A DNA stretch of 63,754 nucleotides from Martinezella miluonensis (GCF_900094545.1 NZ_FMAH01000038.1:1-63754), one strand, 5' to 3'. Counted from the first letter of the stretch, positions 24,748-34,299 are shown. The notes: generated by a model not told the origin, from the sequence alone. Numbers and translations are program-made.

Positions 24748-26367
24748 TCAGCCTTCGCCTTCCTTGATATAGACATCGGCAAAATTCGACTGCACGCCTT
24801 CGGCGCCGATCGTATGGTTCCTGACACGCTTGTTGAAGACGGTGACGTTTTCGAGCGAGATCAGATTGATGACGGGCAGCTCGTCGGCCACGATCTTCTG
24901 GAAGTCATTGAATTCCTGCTTGCGCTTTGCCTCGTCGACCTCGACCGACGCCGCCTCCAGCAGGCGATCAACCTCCGGGTTCTGATAGTGGCTGGCATTG
25001 GAGAAGGGCAAGCCGAGCTTGAAGTTCTTCGACCAGTAGATGCGCTGCACGCCAAGCGTCGGATCGAACTGGTTGCCAAGATATTCCGCCGTCAGGTCGA
25101 AGGCGCGCTCGGTATAGACCTTCTGAATGTAGGTAGAGAAGTCGTAGGAATCGATCCTTGCATCGATACCGATTCGCGCAAGGTTCTGCTTCAGATATTC
25201 GGCAACGCGCTTGAAGCCTTCATTATAGGAATTGTGTGTCAGGCGAAGCGCAAACCGGATTCCGCTGCCGTTCCGCTTGTAACCGGCTTCGTCAAGCAAT
25301 TGCTCCGCCGCTTTGAGATCGAATGCATAGGGCTTGATCGTGGCATCCAGATATTGCGGAAGGAAAGTGCTGATCGGCGTCGGCGAGACGTGGCCGTAAC
25401 CATACCAGACCGTGTTGAGGATGACATTGAGGTCGATGGCGTGAGCGATCGCACGGCGGACGCGGACATCCTTCAAATACTCGTTGTCGAGGTTGAGGAT
25501 GAGCTGCGTCTGGTCGCCCTTCGTCTCGTAGCCGCGCGAATCGATGCCGATATTCGGCAGCGCCTTGATGCGCTCGAGATCGGCGAGCGGAATGGGATTG
25601 TCGCCGCCGAGATCGAATTCGCCGGTTTCGAAACCGGCTGCGCGGGCAGCGCCGTCGGGCACGAAACGCACAACGATTTGGTCGAGATAGGGCTTGCCGG
25701 CGTCCCAGTAATCGGGATTGCGCTCGAGAATGATGTGCGAGCCGCGCACCCATTGCCGGAAGATGAAGGGCCCCGTGCCGATCGGCGCACTGCCGTTGGG
25801 ATTGGTCGGGACGTCCGCGATCTTGACGCCCTCATAGACGTGTTTAGGCACGATCGGAGACTCGGCCGCATAGAGCGCCTTCAAGAGATAGGGTGCCGGC
25901 TTGGAGAGGCGGAACACCGCAGTGAGCGCATCAGGCGTATCGACCGCGATGACGTTGGCAAACGAGCCGCGTCCGCGTGGATGAACCTGTTTCAAAAGCT
26001 CGATCGAATAGGCCACGTCCGCCGAGGTGAACGGTTTGCCGTCATGCCATTTGACGTTGGGCCTAAGCTTGAACGTATAGGTCAGACCATCGGTGGAAAT
26101 CGACCATTCGGTTGCGAGCTGTGGTTTCGGCGTGAGGCCGAAGTCGTAAGTGAGCAGGCCCTCGGTGATCTTCGGACTGATCTTCTGCGTTCCGCCAGCA
26201 GTATGGGCGAGCGCCAGGATTGTCGGCGGCTCGGGTTCGACGATGAAGTTAAGCGTGCCGCCGCGAGCCGGCGTCGCCTCCGTTGCATAGGCGCCTACGG
26301 ACGGAAGGAGCGTCGCTGCGGTGGAGAGCAGAAGCAGTTGATTGAAACGGCGGCGATTGATAGTCAT
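24748..26367 (-). CDS. Family-5 substrate-binding protein (orphan, sulfur-free)
   Basis: 539 residues, twin-arginine-like signal (NRRRFNQLLLLSTAATLLP), family blocks FKLRPNVKWHDG and WVRGSHIILERNPDYWD. The initiator is the only Met and there is no Cys. No transporter genes adjoin it. It is divergent from a LysR gene with a perfect GTCTAT-N7-ATAGAC box between them, so it is a good candidate for direct LysR control. Paralogue of the proteins at 10052 and 15106. Confidence 0.87.
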   Translation of the reverse strand: MTINRRRFNQLLLLSTAATLLPSVGAYATEATPARGGTLNFIVEPEPPTILALAHTAGGTQKISPKITEGLLTYDFGLTPKPQLATEWSISTDGLTYTFKLRPNVKWHDGKPFTSADVAYSIELLKQVHPRGRGSFANVIAVDTPDALTAVFRLSKPAPYLLKALYAAESPIVPKHVYEGVKIADVPTNPNGSAPIGTGPFIFRQWVRGSHIILERNPDYWDAGKPYLDQIVVRFVPDGAARAAGFETGEFDLGGDNPIPLADLERIKALPNIGIDSRGYETKGDQTQLILNLDNEYLKDVRVRRAIAHAIDLNVILNTVWYGYGHVSPTPISTFLPQYLDATIKPYAFDLKAAEQLLDEAGYKRNGSGIRFALRLTHNSYNEGFKRVAEYLKQNLARIGIDARIDSYDFSTYIQKVYTERAFDLTAEYLGNQFDPTLGVQRIYWSKNFKLGLPFSNASHYQNPEVDRLLEAASVEVDEAKRKQEFNDFQKIVADELPVINLISLENVTVFNKRVRNHTIGAEGVQSNFADVYIKEGEG

Positions 26368-26560
26368 TCGGTTTCCTTGCCGGCTGAAATAGATCGGTCC
26401 CTATGCGGATAGGCGGCGGGGCTGCAAACTGGCTGCGGACCACACGCGACTGTCGCATCTTCAGGTCGCGGGCTGGCAAAACGGAAGAATGTTTTTCTCT
26501 TCCGCCGAGAAAGAAAAGCTTCGCGAAATCCCATTTCGCTGGAAGCCGTCGCCGATGGTT

Positions 26561-26579
26561 GTCTATTAAAAATATAGAC
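26561..26579. promoter_or_regulatory. LysR-type box (copy b, perfect palindrome)
   Basis: GTCTAT-TAAAAAT-ATAGAC, perfect 6-bp arms with a 7-nt AT-rich spacer, i.e. a T-N11-A LysR site. It lies in the 338-bp divergent gap between the binding-protein gene (start 26367) and the LysR gene (start 26706). The rest of the gap has no gene I can support. Confidence 0.75.
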
Positions 26580-26705
26580 TATTTCGCGATTTTAGTTTTT
26601 GCTTCCCTGATGCCTTCAAGGCATGGAAGAAAATGTCCGTCCGCTTGCCGGTAAACGCAAAGCGCGTTCTCGTCTTTGCTGGTCGTATTGTGCTGCAATC
26701 GCGCC

Positions 26706-27716
26706 ATGAACACGATTGCGCATGCCCGGAAAAAAGCCATCCAGCCGACATTGGCGCGCTTGCCGCCACTGACCTCGCTGCGCGCCTTTGTCGCCACCGC
26801 CCGGCATTTGAGCTTTCTTGGCGCTGCGGAGGAATTGCATGTGACCTCGGCCGCCGTCGGTCAGCAGATTCGTCTCTTGGAGGACTATCTGGGACAGGCG
26901 CTTTTTCACAGGGTCCGTGGGCAGTTGCAATTGACTGCCGCCGGTCTCGCGCTTGTTCCCGGCCTGACGAATGCCTTCGACGCGGTGCTGGCGACGATGA
27001 CGCAATTCGTTGCCAGCGATCACGATCTTCCTATCCGCGTATCCGTGGCGCCGTCCTTTGCCAGCAAATGGCTGATCCCGAGATTGGACGCTTTACGCCA
27101 GGCAGCGCCCGGCTTGCAGATCCTCCTCGATGCCTCCACGCAATTGACCGATCTGAATGCAGGCGACACCGATTGTGCCATTCGTTATGGAAGCGGCGGT
27201 TATCCCGGCCTGGTCGTCGAGCATCTGTTCTCCGAAGCCGTGGTGCCGATCTGCAGCCCGGAATTCGCCGAACGCCATTGGCTCTGGAATGGCCCGCAGG
27301 CGATCGAAGGCGTGCCGTTTTTGCATGAGGATGGGGCCGAGCACGACCATTCCTGCCCCGACTGGAACGCCTGGCTCCGCGCGGAGGGGCTGGTCCTACG
27401 TCTGCCGAATGGCGGCTTCCGTCTCAGCCAGTCCTCTCTCGTCATCGACGCCGCACTGGCGGGGCAGGGGCTTGGTCTCGGAAAGGTCCGTCTTGCCGAA
27501 GCCGAGCTGAAGGCGGGACGCCTTGTCAGCCCGTTCGGCAGCCCTCAGCCGGTAAGCTTTTCCTACTTCTTCGTAACGACGCCCGCCAAGGAGCGCCTAA
27601 TGCGCGTCGAGCTGTTCCGCAACTGGCTTCAGGCCGAGGTCAAGGCCCTGCGGACGATCGGCGATATCCTGTTGCGGAACTCATTGCACAAATTCGATGT
27701 CGCCGCCGCCGAGTAA
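26706..27716 (+). CDS. LysR-family regulator (GcvA-like)
   Basis: The 336-residue protein has an N-terminal winged helix-turn-helix (LTSLRAFVATARHLSFLGAAEELHVT / SAAVGQQIRLLEDYLG at about 20-75) and a C-terminal effector-binding domain. I start at ATG 26706; a TTG 30 bp upstream has no support. It is the only LysR gene in the window and is divergent from a binding-protein gene across a perfect T-N11-A palindrome, so it is the first candidate to bind the boxes repeated through the cluster. A chromosomal CysB/Cbl-like protein is the alternative. Confidence 0.85.
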   Translation: MNTIAHARKKAIQPTLARLPPLTSLRAFVATARHLSFLGAAEELHVTSAAVGQQIRLLEDYLGQALFHRVRGQLQLTAAGLALVPGLTNAFDAVLATMTQFVASDHDLPIRVSVAPSFASKWLIPRLDALRQAAPGLQILLDASTQLTDLNAGDTDCAIRYGSGGYPGLVVEHLFSEAVVPICSPEFAERHWLWNGPQAIEGVPFLHEDGAEHDHSCPDWNAWLRAEGLVLRLPNGGFRLSQSSLVIDAALAGQGLGLGKVRLAEAELKAGRLVSPFGSPQPVSFSYFFVTTPAKERLMRVELFRNWLQAEVKALRTIGDILLRNSLHKFDVAAAE

Positions 27717-27722
27717 TATCGA

Positions 27723-28571
27723 TCACTTCAGCCTGAAGCCAAGACGGCGCGCGGCAACGCCGAGCAGATGTCGCCCCTTCAAGGCTTCGACCGTGCCGAT
27801 CCTGTTCTTCACCTGCACTGTCCAGTCGATGCGCGGCATACGCTGCTCGGTCTGAAAGTCCTGCAGGACTGTATTGTAATGACGTAGATCATCCGACCGT
27901 CGGCGATGATCGTAGCGTTCATGGTGCAGCACCGTCGTCTGCGGCAGCCGCGGTTTGACGGCGGCCGGTGTTGCCGGATCGGGATAGCCAACCGTTAGCC
28001 CGAACACAGGAAACACGCCCTCCGGCAATTCCAGTTCGCGTGCGACGGTTTCGGGATCGTTGCGGATGGCGCCGATATAACAGGTGCCGAGGCCCTGCGA
28101 TTCCAGGGACACGACGGCATTTTGTGCGGCGAGGGCAGCGTCGATGACACCGAGCAGGAAACTCTCGACATAGTCCAGTCCATCGGCGGCTGAACCCTGG
28201 TCGGCCGCGATGCGGCGTGGCCTCGAAAGATCCGCAAGCCAGATCAGCAGTAGCGGCGCCTGTGTGATCTGCCTCTGTGTTCCGGCAACGGCGTTCAGCT
28301 TTTCCTTGCGCGTATCGTCCCTGACGGCAACGACGCTCCAGGCCTGCAGATTGGATGAGCTTGGGGCCGACTGCGCCGCTGCGATCGCAAGGTGGAGTAT
28401 ATCGTCCGGGACCGCTTTTGGTAGATAGTCGCGAACCGTCCGATGGGAGAGGAGTGTCTCGATCGTCTCATTCCAGTCCGCGCCGATATGCTGACTATTG
28501 CGATAACGCTCGCCGACAAGAGAGGCGAGCCGATCATCGTCGGGAAGTTTCGCCGTCGTTGCTGATGTCAT
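27723..28571 (-). CDS. Nitroreductase-family NAD(P)H:flavin oxidoreductase
   Basis: A 282-residue NfsA/Frp-like flavoprotein: SHRTVRDYLPKAVPDDILHLAIAAAQSAPSSSNLQAW is the FMN-binding start (split here across residues 42-80) and GLGTCYIGAIRNDPE lies in the second half. It is the last gene of a six-gene minus-strand operon with two monooxygenase pairs, only 12 bp after one monooxygenase gene. A role supplying reduced FMN to those enzymes is likely. Confidence 0.82.
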   Translation of the reverse strand: MTSATTAKLPDDDRLASLVGERYRNSQHIGADWNETIETLLSHRTVRDYLPKAVPDDILHLAIAAAQSAPSSSNLQAWSVVAVRDDTRKEKLNAVAGTQRQITQAPLLLIWLADLSRPRRIAADQGSAADGLDYVESFLLGVIDAALAAQNAVVSLESQGLGTCYIGAIRNDPETVARELELPEGVFPVFGLTVGYPDPATPAAVKPRLPQTTVLHHERYDHRRRSDDLRHYNTVLQDFQTEQRMPRIDWTVQVKNRIGTVEALKGRHLLGVAARRLGFRLK

Positions 28572-28583
28572 GCTGTTTCTCCT

Positions 28584-29912
28584 TCATTCGGCGGCAATTG
28601 CATAGGGATTGGCTGGCCGGGAAAGGCCTAGATGATCACGCAGAGTCCGGCCCGTATAGTCCCGCCGGAACAGGCTGCGGCGGCGCAGGATGGGCACCAC
28701 CTCGTCCACGAAGACCTCCAGGCCATGCGGCAGCACATCGGGCATCAGGTTGAAGCCATCGGCAGCCCCTGCCACGAACCATGTTTCGATATCATCAGCA
28801 ATCGCCTCGGGCGTGCCAACGATGGTGCGGTGTCCGGTCCCGCCGTTCAAAGCGCGGATAAGGCCACGCACCGTCAGCTGCTCGCGTTGTGCAAGAGCCA
28901 GCGTCGCCCGAAAGAAGGTGTGACCGCCATCTTTGGGCAATGGAATATCGTCGGGCAGGGGCTCATCGAGCTTTAGCCTGCCTGGATCGACCTGCAGGAC
29001 GCCGGACAAGCGCGCAAGGCTGTATTCCAGCGGAATGAGTTCGCGCAGCTCCTCTTGCCGCCGCCTGGCCTCCGCCTTGGTGCTGCCGATGATCGTCGCA
29101 AGGCCTGCGAGCACCAGAAGGCTGTCCGGCGCGCGGCCGTAGCGAGCGGCTCTCGTTCGGAGGTCGCGCGCATAATCGAGCGATTCCTCCAGGGATTGCG
29201 ATGCTGAGAATACCGCCTCGGCGTGCCGGGCTGCTAGCTCCCGCCCATCATCCGAGCCACCGGCCTGCACGATGACGGGATGTCCCTGCGGCGGACGCGG
29301 CACGTTGTGCGGACCGTGAACGGAGAAATGCTTACCACGATGGGCGATGGCATGGACCTTGCTGGTGTCGACGAACCGACCGCTTTCGACATCGCCGATG
29401 AAAGCATCCTCCTCCCAGCTGTCCCAAAGGGCCTTGACGACCGATGCAAATTCCTCCGCGCGTTCATAGCGGCTCTGATGCGCGACCGGCTTTTCCAGGC
29501 CGAAATTCCGGCTTTGGGAGAGATCGGCGCTGGTGACGATGTTCCAGCCGACGCGACCGCCGCTCGCATGGTCGAGCGTCGCGAAGCGACGGGCGATATT
29601 ATAGGGCTCGTTATAGGTGGTGGAGGCTGTCGCGATCAGGCCGATATGCTCGGTATGGGCCGCAACCGAGGCCAGCACGATGGTCGGCTCCAGAGACGTC
29701 AGCGGGCGGAAATCGACGCGATCGGAAATGGCTGCCTGATCGGCAAGGAAGATCGCGTCGAAGGCGCCGCGCTCGGCGATGCGGGCGACATTGATATAGT
29801 GATTGATATCGAAGGATGCGCGCGGATCGCTTCCCTGCATGCGCCAGGCAGCCGGCGAAAAACCGGAATGCAGGATGTTGATATTGAGATGAAGCTCGCG
29901 TTTCCTGCTCAC
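28584..29912 (-). CDS. NtaA/SnaA-family FMN-dependent monooxygenase
   Basis: 442 residues from a GTG at 29912 (VSRKRELHLNINIL) that overlaps the TGA of the upstream DszC-like gene, so the pair is translationally coupled. The family core TASTTYNEPYNIARRFATLDH, ASGGRVGWNIVTS and PQGHPVIVQAGGSDDG is intact, as is the C-terminal FVDEVVPILRRRSLFR. A start at 29954 would lie wholly inside the upstream gene. Confidence 0.86.
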   Translation of the reverse strand: MSRKRELHLNINILHSGFSPAAWRMQGSDPRASFDINHYINVARIAERGAFDAIFLADQAAISDRVDFRPLTSLEPTIVLASVAAHTEHIGLIATASTTYNEPYNIARRFATLDHASGGRVGWNIVTSADLSQSRNFGLEKPVAHQSRYERAEEFASVVKALWDSWEEDAFIGDVESGRFVDTSKVHAIAHRGKHFSVHGPHNVPRPPQGHPVIVQAGGSDDGRELAARHAEAVFSASQSLEESLDYARDLRTRAARYGRAPDSLLVLAGLATIIGSTKAEARRRQEELRELIPLEYSLARLSGVLQVDPGRLKLDEPLPDDIPLPKDGGHTFFRATLALAQREQLTVRGLIRALNGGTGHRTIVGTPEAIADDIETWFVAGAADGFNLMPDVLPHGLEVFVDEVVPILRRRSLFRRDYTGRTLRDHLGLSRPANPYAIAAE

Positions 29913-31129
29913 TGGAATATCCCCGGTTCCGGAAATTCGCCATCCAGAAACCATGTTCCGACATTGCGGGTCTTGTATTCAGCGGGATTGTGCAGCGTGT
30001 GGATGCGCACATTGCGCCAGAAGCGGTCGAACCCCAGCGGCCTGACGGCGGACCGTGCACCCATGACCTCGAAAATCTCGCTCGTCACCTCAAGGGCGAC
30101 CCTGCCGGCAAGCACATTGGCGGAGGCGACCGCGATCGCCGCTTCACCGCGCTCCTCTGCCGTCAAATCGTGCCCTTTCGCATAGACGGCATCGACTGCC
30201 GAGAGCGCCCGGTCGGCAAGCGCCGTTGCCGCCTGTACCTTGATCCATAACTCGCCATACTGTCTCTTGATCCACGGATCGTCGGAATGCCGTTCGACGC
30301 CGGAATAGATCCACGGGCGCGATTTCGTGACCGTATAATCCCGGGCTGCGGCCAGCGCTCCCTGTGCGGAGCCGACAAAGACATTGAGCAATACGCTTTG
30401 CTGCTGCAACGGTGCCAATAGAGCGATCGGATCCTTCGGGCGCTCTGGCAATATTTCGTCGTCGCTGATCTCGACATCCTCGTAGAGGACACGGCCGCTC
30501 CCGGTCTGCCGCTGGCCGATCCCATCCCAATCGTCGGTGATGGTGATGCCTTTGCGGTCAGCCGGTATATAGGCAAAGCTCCGCTTGTTGGTTTCCTCGT
30601 CTTCCCAGGCGACCATCAGATAGTCGGCGACATGCGAGCCGGAGGCGAACGGCCTGAAGCCGTTGAGAATGACCTTCCCGGCCCCCTGCCGTCCGAAGAG
30701 GCTTTTGGAAAAGCTGTTTGTCGTATTGCCCCAGAACCAGCGTCCTGAGGCCGAGCGGCGCAGGATATCTTGCGATCGCTTATCGTGGAGCGTGGTAACG
30801 GCATTTTGCAGCGGGCTGAAATGATAGCCATAGAGGTGGCCGAGCGAGCCATCCACCTTGGCGAATTCGCGCACGATGCGCATGGCGGTGGAATAGGGTT
30901 CGCCGGTACCGCCGAATTCCTTCGGGATGACCAGATTGACGAGGCCGCTCTCCTTCAGGAGCCTGATCTGCTCAGCGGGCCTGCCACCGGATTGATCCCT
31001 CTCGATGGCATCGAGGGCAAATATATCCCGAAGCTCGACGGCTTTGGCGAGATGGGGATTCGATTGATCCGCCTCGAAAAGGGAGGGTGGTGGATGGGGC
31101 GGCTCGAAGCCATCGGGTTTTATCGTCAT
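29909..31129 (-). CDS. DszC-like flavin monooxygenase (acyl-CoA dehydrogenase fold)
   Basis: 406 residues from MTIKPDGFEPPHP at 31129; the open frame extends 57 codons upstream over the DUF3088 gene. Characteristic blocks: QIRLLKESGLVNLVIPKEFGG, ITDDWDGIGQRQTGSG and MGARSAVRPLGFDRFWRNVR. It is a close paralogue of the gene at 32860 and is paired with its own NtaA-type enzyme downstream, so the DszC-like/NtaA-like pair exists twice in this operon. Confidence 0.85.
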   Translation of the reverse strand: MTIKPDGFEPPHPPPSLFEADQSNPHLAKAVELRDIFALDAIERDQSGGRPAEQIRLLKESGLVNLVIPKEFGGTGEPYSTAMRIVREFAKVDGSLGHLYGYHFSPLQNAVTTLHDKRSQDILRRSASGRWFWGNTTNSFSKSLFGRQGAGKVILNGFRPFASGSHVADYLMVAWEDEETNKRSFAYIPADRKGITITDDWDGIGQRQTGSGRVLYEDVEISDDEILPERPKDPIALLAPLQQQSVLLNVFVGSAQGALAAARDYTVTKSRPWIYSGVERHSDDPWIKRQYGELWIKVQAATALADRALSAVDAVYAKGHDLTAEERGEAAIAVASANVLAGRVALEVTSEIFEVMGARSAVRPLGFDRFWRNVRIHTLHNPAEYKTRNVGTWFLDGEFPEPGIFQ

Positions 31130-31142
31130 GACGGCCTCGTCC

Positions 31143-31481
31143 CTAATGTAGGCGCGGAAAGCCGTGCCGTGCGGCAAGCAGCTCGAGGATGCGATCGGTC
31201 GAATTGATGAAGCGCGTTCCGTTCCAATCGCCGGCGTCATCAGGCGGGTTCTCCGCGAGAATGAGGAGCGGCAGCGACTGGTTCTCCTCACCGGCAACAT
31301 CGATCACCTTTTGCCGCGGCCGCAGGAACGCAACTCTTTCGACATCGATCGCCGAGGCAAGATCCGGGAATGAGGCGAGCAGTCCCTCGATCGCGTTGCA
31401 ATAGGGGCAGACGAAGCTGACGCCTGGATGTTTCGGATCGGCAAAACCGGGTGAAATGAGGAACAGTTTGTCACGCGTCAT
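31143..31481 (-). CDS. DUF3088-family thioredoxin-fold protein
   Basis: A 112-residue protein with FLISPGFADPKHPGVSFVCPYCNAIEGLL and the RPRQKVIDV..GEENQSLPLLIL block I associate with DUF3088. The CPYC motif is a thioredoxin/glutaredoxin-like CxxC. It lies between the two monooxygenase pairs (11 and 13 bp gaps). A redox or sulfur-handling role, for instance accepting released sulfur or keeping an enzyme reduced, is inference. Confidence 0.72.
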   Translation of the reverse strand: MTRDKLFLISPGFADPKHPGVSFVCPYCNAIEGLLASFPDLASAIDVERVAFLRPRQKVIDVAGEENQSLPLLILAENPPDDAGDWNGTRFINSTDRILELLAARHGFPRLH

Positions 31482-31492
31482 TTGGTCTTCTC

Positions 31493-32848
31493 CTATTCTG
31501 CTGCGACCGCATTGCCTGCGGAAAAACGATTGGCCGGACGCTTGAGCCCGAGATTTTCGCGAAGCGTCGTGCCTTCATATTCGCTGCGGAACAGGCCGCG
31601 ACGACGCAGCTCCGGCACGACAAGCGTGATGAAATCGGCAAGGCCACCAGGCATGATCGGCGCCATGATGTTGAAGCCGTCGGCGCCGTAGTTTTCGAAG
31701 CGTTCTTCCATGACATCGGCGATCTGTGTGGGCGTCCCAACAACCTGCCAATGGCCGCGTGCGCCGGCGATGCGCAGATAGAGTTGGCGGATAGTCAGGT
31801 TTTCGCGGCGCGCGAGATCGAGCACCAGCTCCTGGCGGCTCTTGCCGGCATTGGTGACCGGCGGCTCGGACGGCACGGGACCGTCAAGCGGATAGGAACT
31901 TAAGTCGACGCCGGTCAATTGCGAGAGCAGGTTAAGACCGACTTCCGGCTGGATGAGCTTCTGCAGGGCCTGGAATTTGTCTTGGGCTTCCGCCTCGCTT
32001 CGCCCGACGACCGGAAAGATTCCCGGCAGAATCTTCAAGTCGTCGGGCGAACGGCCATATTTGCCAAGCCGGCCCTTGACGTCGGCATAGAAGGCTTTTG
32101 CCTCGTCAAGCGTGATCTGTGCGGCGAAGATCGCCTCGGCAGTGCGCGCAGCCAATTCCTTGCCAGGCTCGGAGGCTCCGGCCTGCACGACAACTGGGCG
32201 CCCCTGCGGCGAGCGCGGAATGTTCAGCGGCCCGCGCACCTTGAAGTGACGCCCCTTATGGTCGAGTCGATGCAGTTTTTCGGGATCGAAATAGCGACCG
32301 CTCTCGCGATCGCGGATGAACGCATCGTCCTCCCAGCTGTCCCAGAGGCCGAGCACGACATCGGCGAATTCTTCCGCACGGTCGTAGCGGTCGGCATGCA
32401 GGACCTGCGCGTCATGGCCGAAGTTGAAGGCGGCGTCCGGATCGGAAGAGGTCACCAGGTTCCAGCCGGCGCGGCCGCCGCTTAGGCGGTCGAGCGAGCC
32501 GAACTGGCGCGCGAGGTTGAAGGGATCGGAAAAGCTTGTCGAGGCGGTGGCGATCAGGCCGATATTGCGGGTGACGCTGGCAAGGGCCGAGAGTAGCGTG
32601 ATCGGTTCGAACGGATAGATGCCGCTATGCGCCTTCCGGCTTGCCGCATCCAGGTCCTTCAGACGAGCGGCAACACCGTCGGCGAAGAAGATAGTGTCGA
32701 ACTTGGCGGCTTCGGCGAGTTTGGCGAGCTCGAGATAGTTCTCGAACTCGGTACCCACGGATGCTTCCGGATGCCGCCAGGCGGCGACATGGTGGCCGGT
32801 GAAAAGCAGGAAGGCGCCGAGCTTGATCTGATCCTTGCGTCTAGCCAT
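31493..32848 (-). CDS. NtaA/SnaA-family FMN-dependent monooxygenase
   Basis: 451 residues; blocks ATASTSFSDPFNLARQFGSLDRL, SGGRAGWNLVTSSDPDAAFNFG and PQGRPVVVQAGASEPG. It is most similar within the window to the enzyme at 34350 (shared LGAFL..TGHHxAAWRHP start and PQGxPVxVQAGxSEPG). It has no Cys. It follows the DszC-like gene at 32860 by 11 bp, forming the first monooxygenase pair of the operon. Confidence 0.87.
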   Translation of the reverse strand: MARRKDQIKLGAFLLFTGHHVAAWRHPEASVGTEFENYLELAKLAEAAKFDTIFFADGVAARLKDLDAASRKAHSGIYPFEPITLLSALASVTRNIGLIATASTSFSDPFNLARQFGSLDRLSGGRAGWNLVTSSDPDAAFNFGHDAQVLHADRYDRAEEFADVVLGLWDSWEDDAFIRDRESGRYFDPEKLHRLDHKGRHFKVRGPLNIPRSPQGRPVVVQAGASEPGKELAARTAEAIFAAQITLDEAKAFYADVKGRLGKYGRSPDDLKILPGIFPVVGRSEAEAQDKFQALQKLIQPEVGLNLLSQLTGVDLSSYPLDGPVPSEPPVTNAGKSRQELVLDLARRENLTIRQLYLRIAGARGHWQVVGTPTQIADVMEERFENYGADGFNIMAPIMPGGLADFITLVVPELRRRGLFRSEYEGTTLRENLGLKRPANRFSAGNAVAAE

Positions 32849-32859
32849 GGAATGTCCTT

Positions 32860-34038
32860 TCAGCGATACATCGCCGGAACGGGGAATTCACCCGTCAACA
32901 GCCATGTGCCGAGCGTGCGTTTCTTGTATTCGGCGGGATTATGCAGCGTATGGGTTCGCACGTTGCGCCAGAAGCGATCGAAACCGTTTGCCGTCGTTGC
33001 CGATCGCGCGCCCATGACCTCGAAGATTTCGCTGGAAACGGAAAGCCCCACCTCACCCGCATAGAGGTTTGCCGTGGCGATATCGATGGCAACCGCGCCA
33101 CGATCTTCATGCGTTAGGCCGGGTCCTTGGTTGAAGGCTCTATCGAGGCTCAGTGCCGCCTTGTCGGCAAGCTCAGTAGCCGCCAGTGTGCGGATATAGA
33201 GATCGCCATATTGCCGCTTGATCCAGGGATCGTCGGTATGCTTGTCGACGCCGGAATAGATCCATGGTCGCGAGGAAGTCTTCGTATAAGCCCGGCCTTC
33301 CTCCAACGCACCCTGTGCGCTGCCGACGAAAACGTTGAGCAGCACGCTTTGCTGCAACAAGGAGGTCAGGGAGGTGTAGGGGGTGAGTGGAACTGCCGGG
33401 GAACTGATAAGCTCGTCGTCGGCGATTTCGAGATCGTGAAAGCTGACTGTGCCGCTGCCGGTCTGGCGCTGTCCTATGCCGTCCCAATCATCCTCTATGA
33501 CGATACCCTGGCGATCGGCTGGGACGGCCGCGGTCAGGCGCTCGCCTTCGGCATTCTCGAAAGAGATTTGAATATAGTCTGATATGTGCGAGCCGGAGGA
33601 AAACGGGCGCTTGCCGTTGACCAGCCAGCCGCGGTCGATCCGCCTTCCAGACGAGGTTTTCGACATAGCGTTGCCCGAATTGCCCCAGACGAAATTGCCG
33701 GCGGCAGATGCCCTGAGCAGGCGCTCCCGCTGCACGTCGGAGCCCCGAAAAAGCACGAGGTTCAAGGGGAGGTGGTGGTAGCCGAAAAGATGTGCGAGCG
33801 AGCCGTCGGTACGCGCGAATTCGCGCACGATCCGCAAGATGGAGAGCCAGGAAGCACCGCGACCGCCATATCGGGTCGGGATCTGCGCCGAAGGCAATCC
33901 ACTCTCCTTCAGGAGGCGGATCTGTTCGGTCGGCCTGCCACCCAATTTGTCGCGCTCGACTGCGTCCCGGTCGAATGCCCGCCGGAGCTCGACGGCTTTT
34001 GCGACAAGGGGATCGGATGTGTCTGATGGGAAAGACAT
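32860..34038 (-). CDS. DszC-like flavin monooxygenase (acyl-CoA dehydrogenase fold)
   Basis: 392 residues from MSFPSDTSDPLVAKAVELR at 34038, preceded by a GGAGCAGAC ribosome binding site; a 73-codon in-frame extension upstream is not convincing. Blocks: IPTRYGGRGASWLSILRIVREF, IEDDWDGIGQRQTGSG, MGARSATTANGFDRFWRNVR. First gene of the minus-strand operon 34038-27723 (two DszC-like, two NtaA-like, DUF3088, nitroreductase). Confidence 0.85.
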   Translation of the reverse strand: MSFPSDTSDPLVAKAVELRRAFDRDAVERDKLGGRPTEQIRLLKESGLPSAQIPTRYGGRGASWLSILRIVREFARTDGSLAHLFGYHHLPLNLVLFRGSDVQRERLLRASAAGNFVWGNSGNAMSKTSSGRRIDRGWLVNGKRPFSSGSHISDYIQISFENAEGERLTAAVPADRQGIVIEDDWDGIGQRQTGSGTVSFHDLEIADDELISSPAVPLTPYTSLTSLLQQSVLLNVFVGSAQGALEEGRAYTKTSSRPWIYSGVDKHTDDPWIKRQYGDLYIRTLAATELADKAALSLDRAFNQGPGLTHEDRGAVAIDIATANLYAGEVGLSVSSEIFEVMGARSATTANGFDRFWRNVRTHTLHNPAEYKKRTLGTWLLTGEFPVPAMYR

Positions 34039-34277
34039 GTCTGCTCCACGACCATGGACTTGAACGGCGCATCGCCGCTTTGAGGCATGAAGGGTTCGGT
34101 GATTGCAGACCCAAGTCCAGCAATATCTATTTGATCCGGTGGGAAGAAATTCTTTCCCTCGCTTATCGGAAAAACTTAGGCGACCGCAATTTCCAGCCGT
34201 TACGAGCAGTTGCCGCGAAACGATCTCCGCCGGTTTGGCATGTCGCGTGACGAACAAATCCGAAGTGGCGGCGGTAA

Positions 34278-34299
34278 ATAGAATATAATTTCTATAGAT
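34278..34299. promoter_or_regulatory. LysR-type box (copy c)
   Basis: ATAGAA-TATAA-TTTCTAT and an overlapping, offset TCTAT-N7-ATA on the other strand. It lies in the 311-bp divergent gap between the operon starting at 34038 (-) and the one starting at 34350 (+), 51 bp before the latter. The remainder of the gap shows no gene I can support. Confidence 0.55.

Noticed and set aside
24736..26412. 558-codon plus-strand frame opposite the binding-protein gene
   Set aside because: The minus strand encodes a complete family-5 binding protein with a signal peptide; the plus frame has no recognisable domain.
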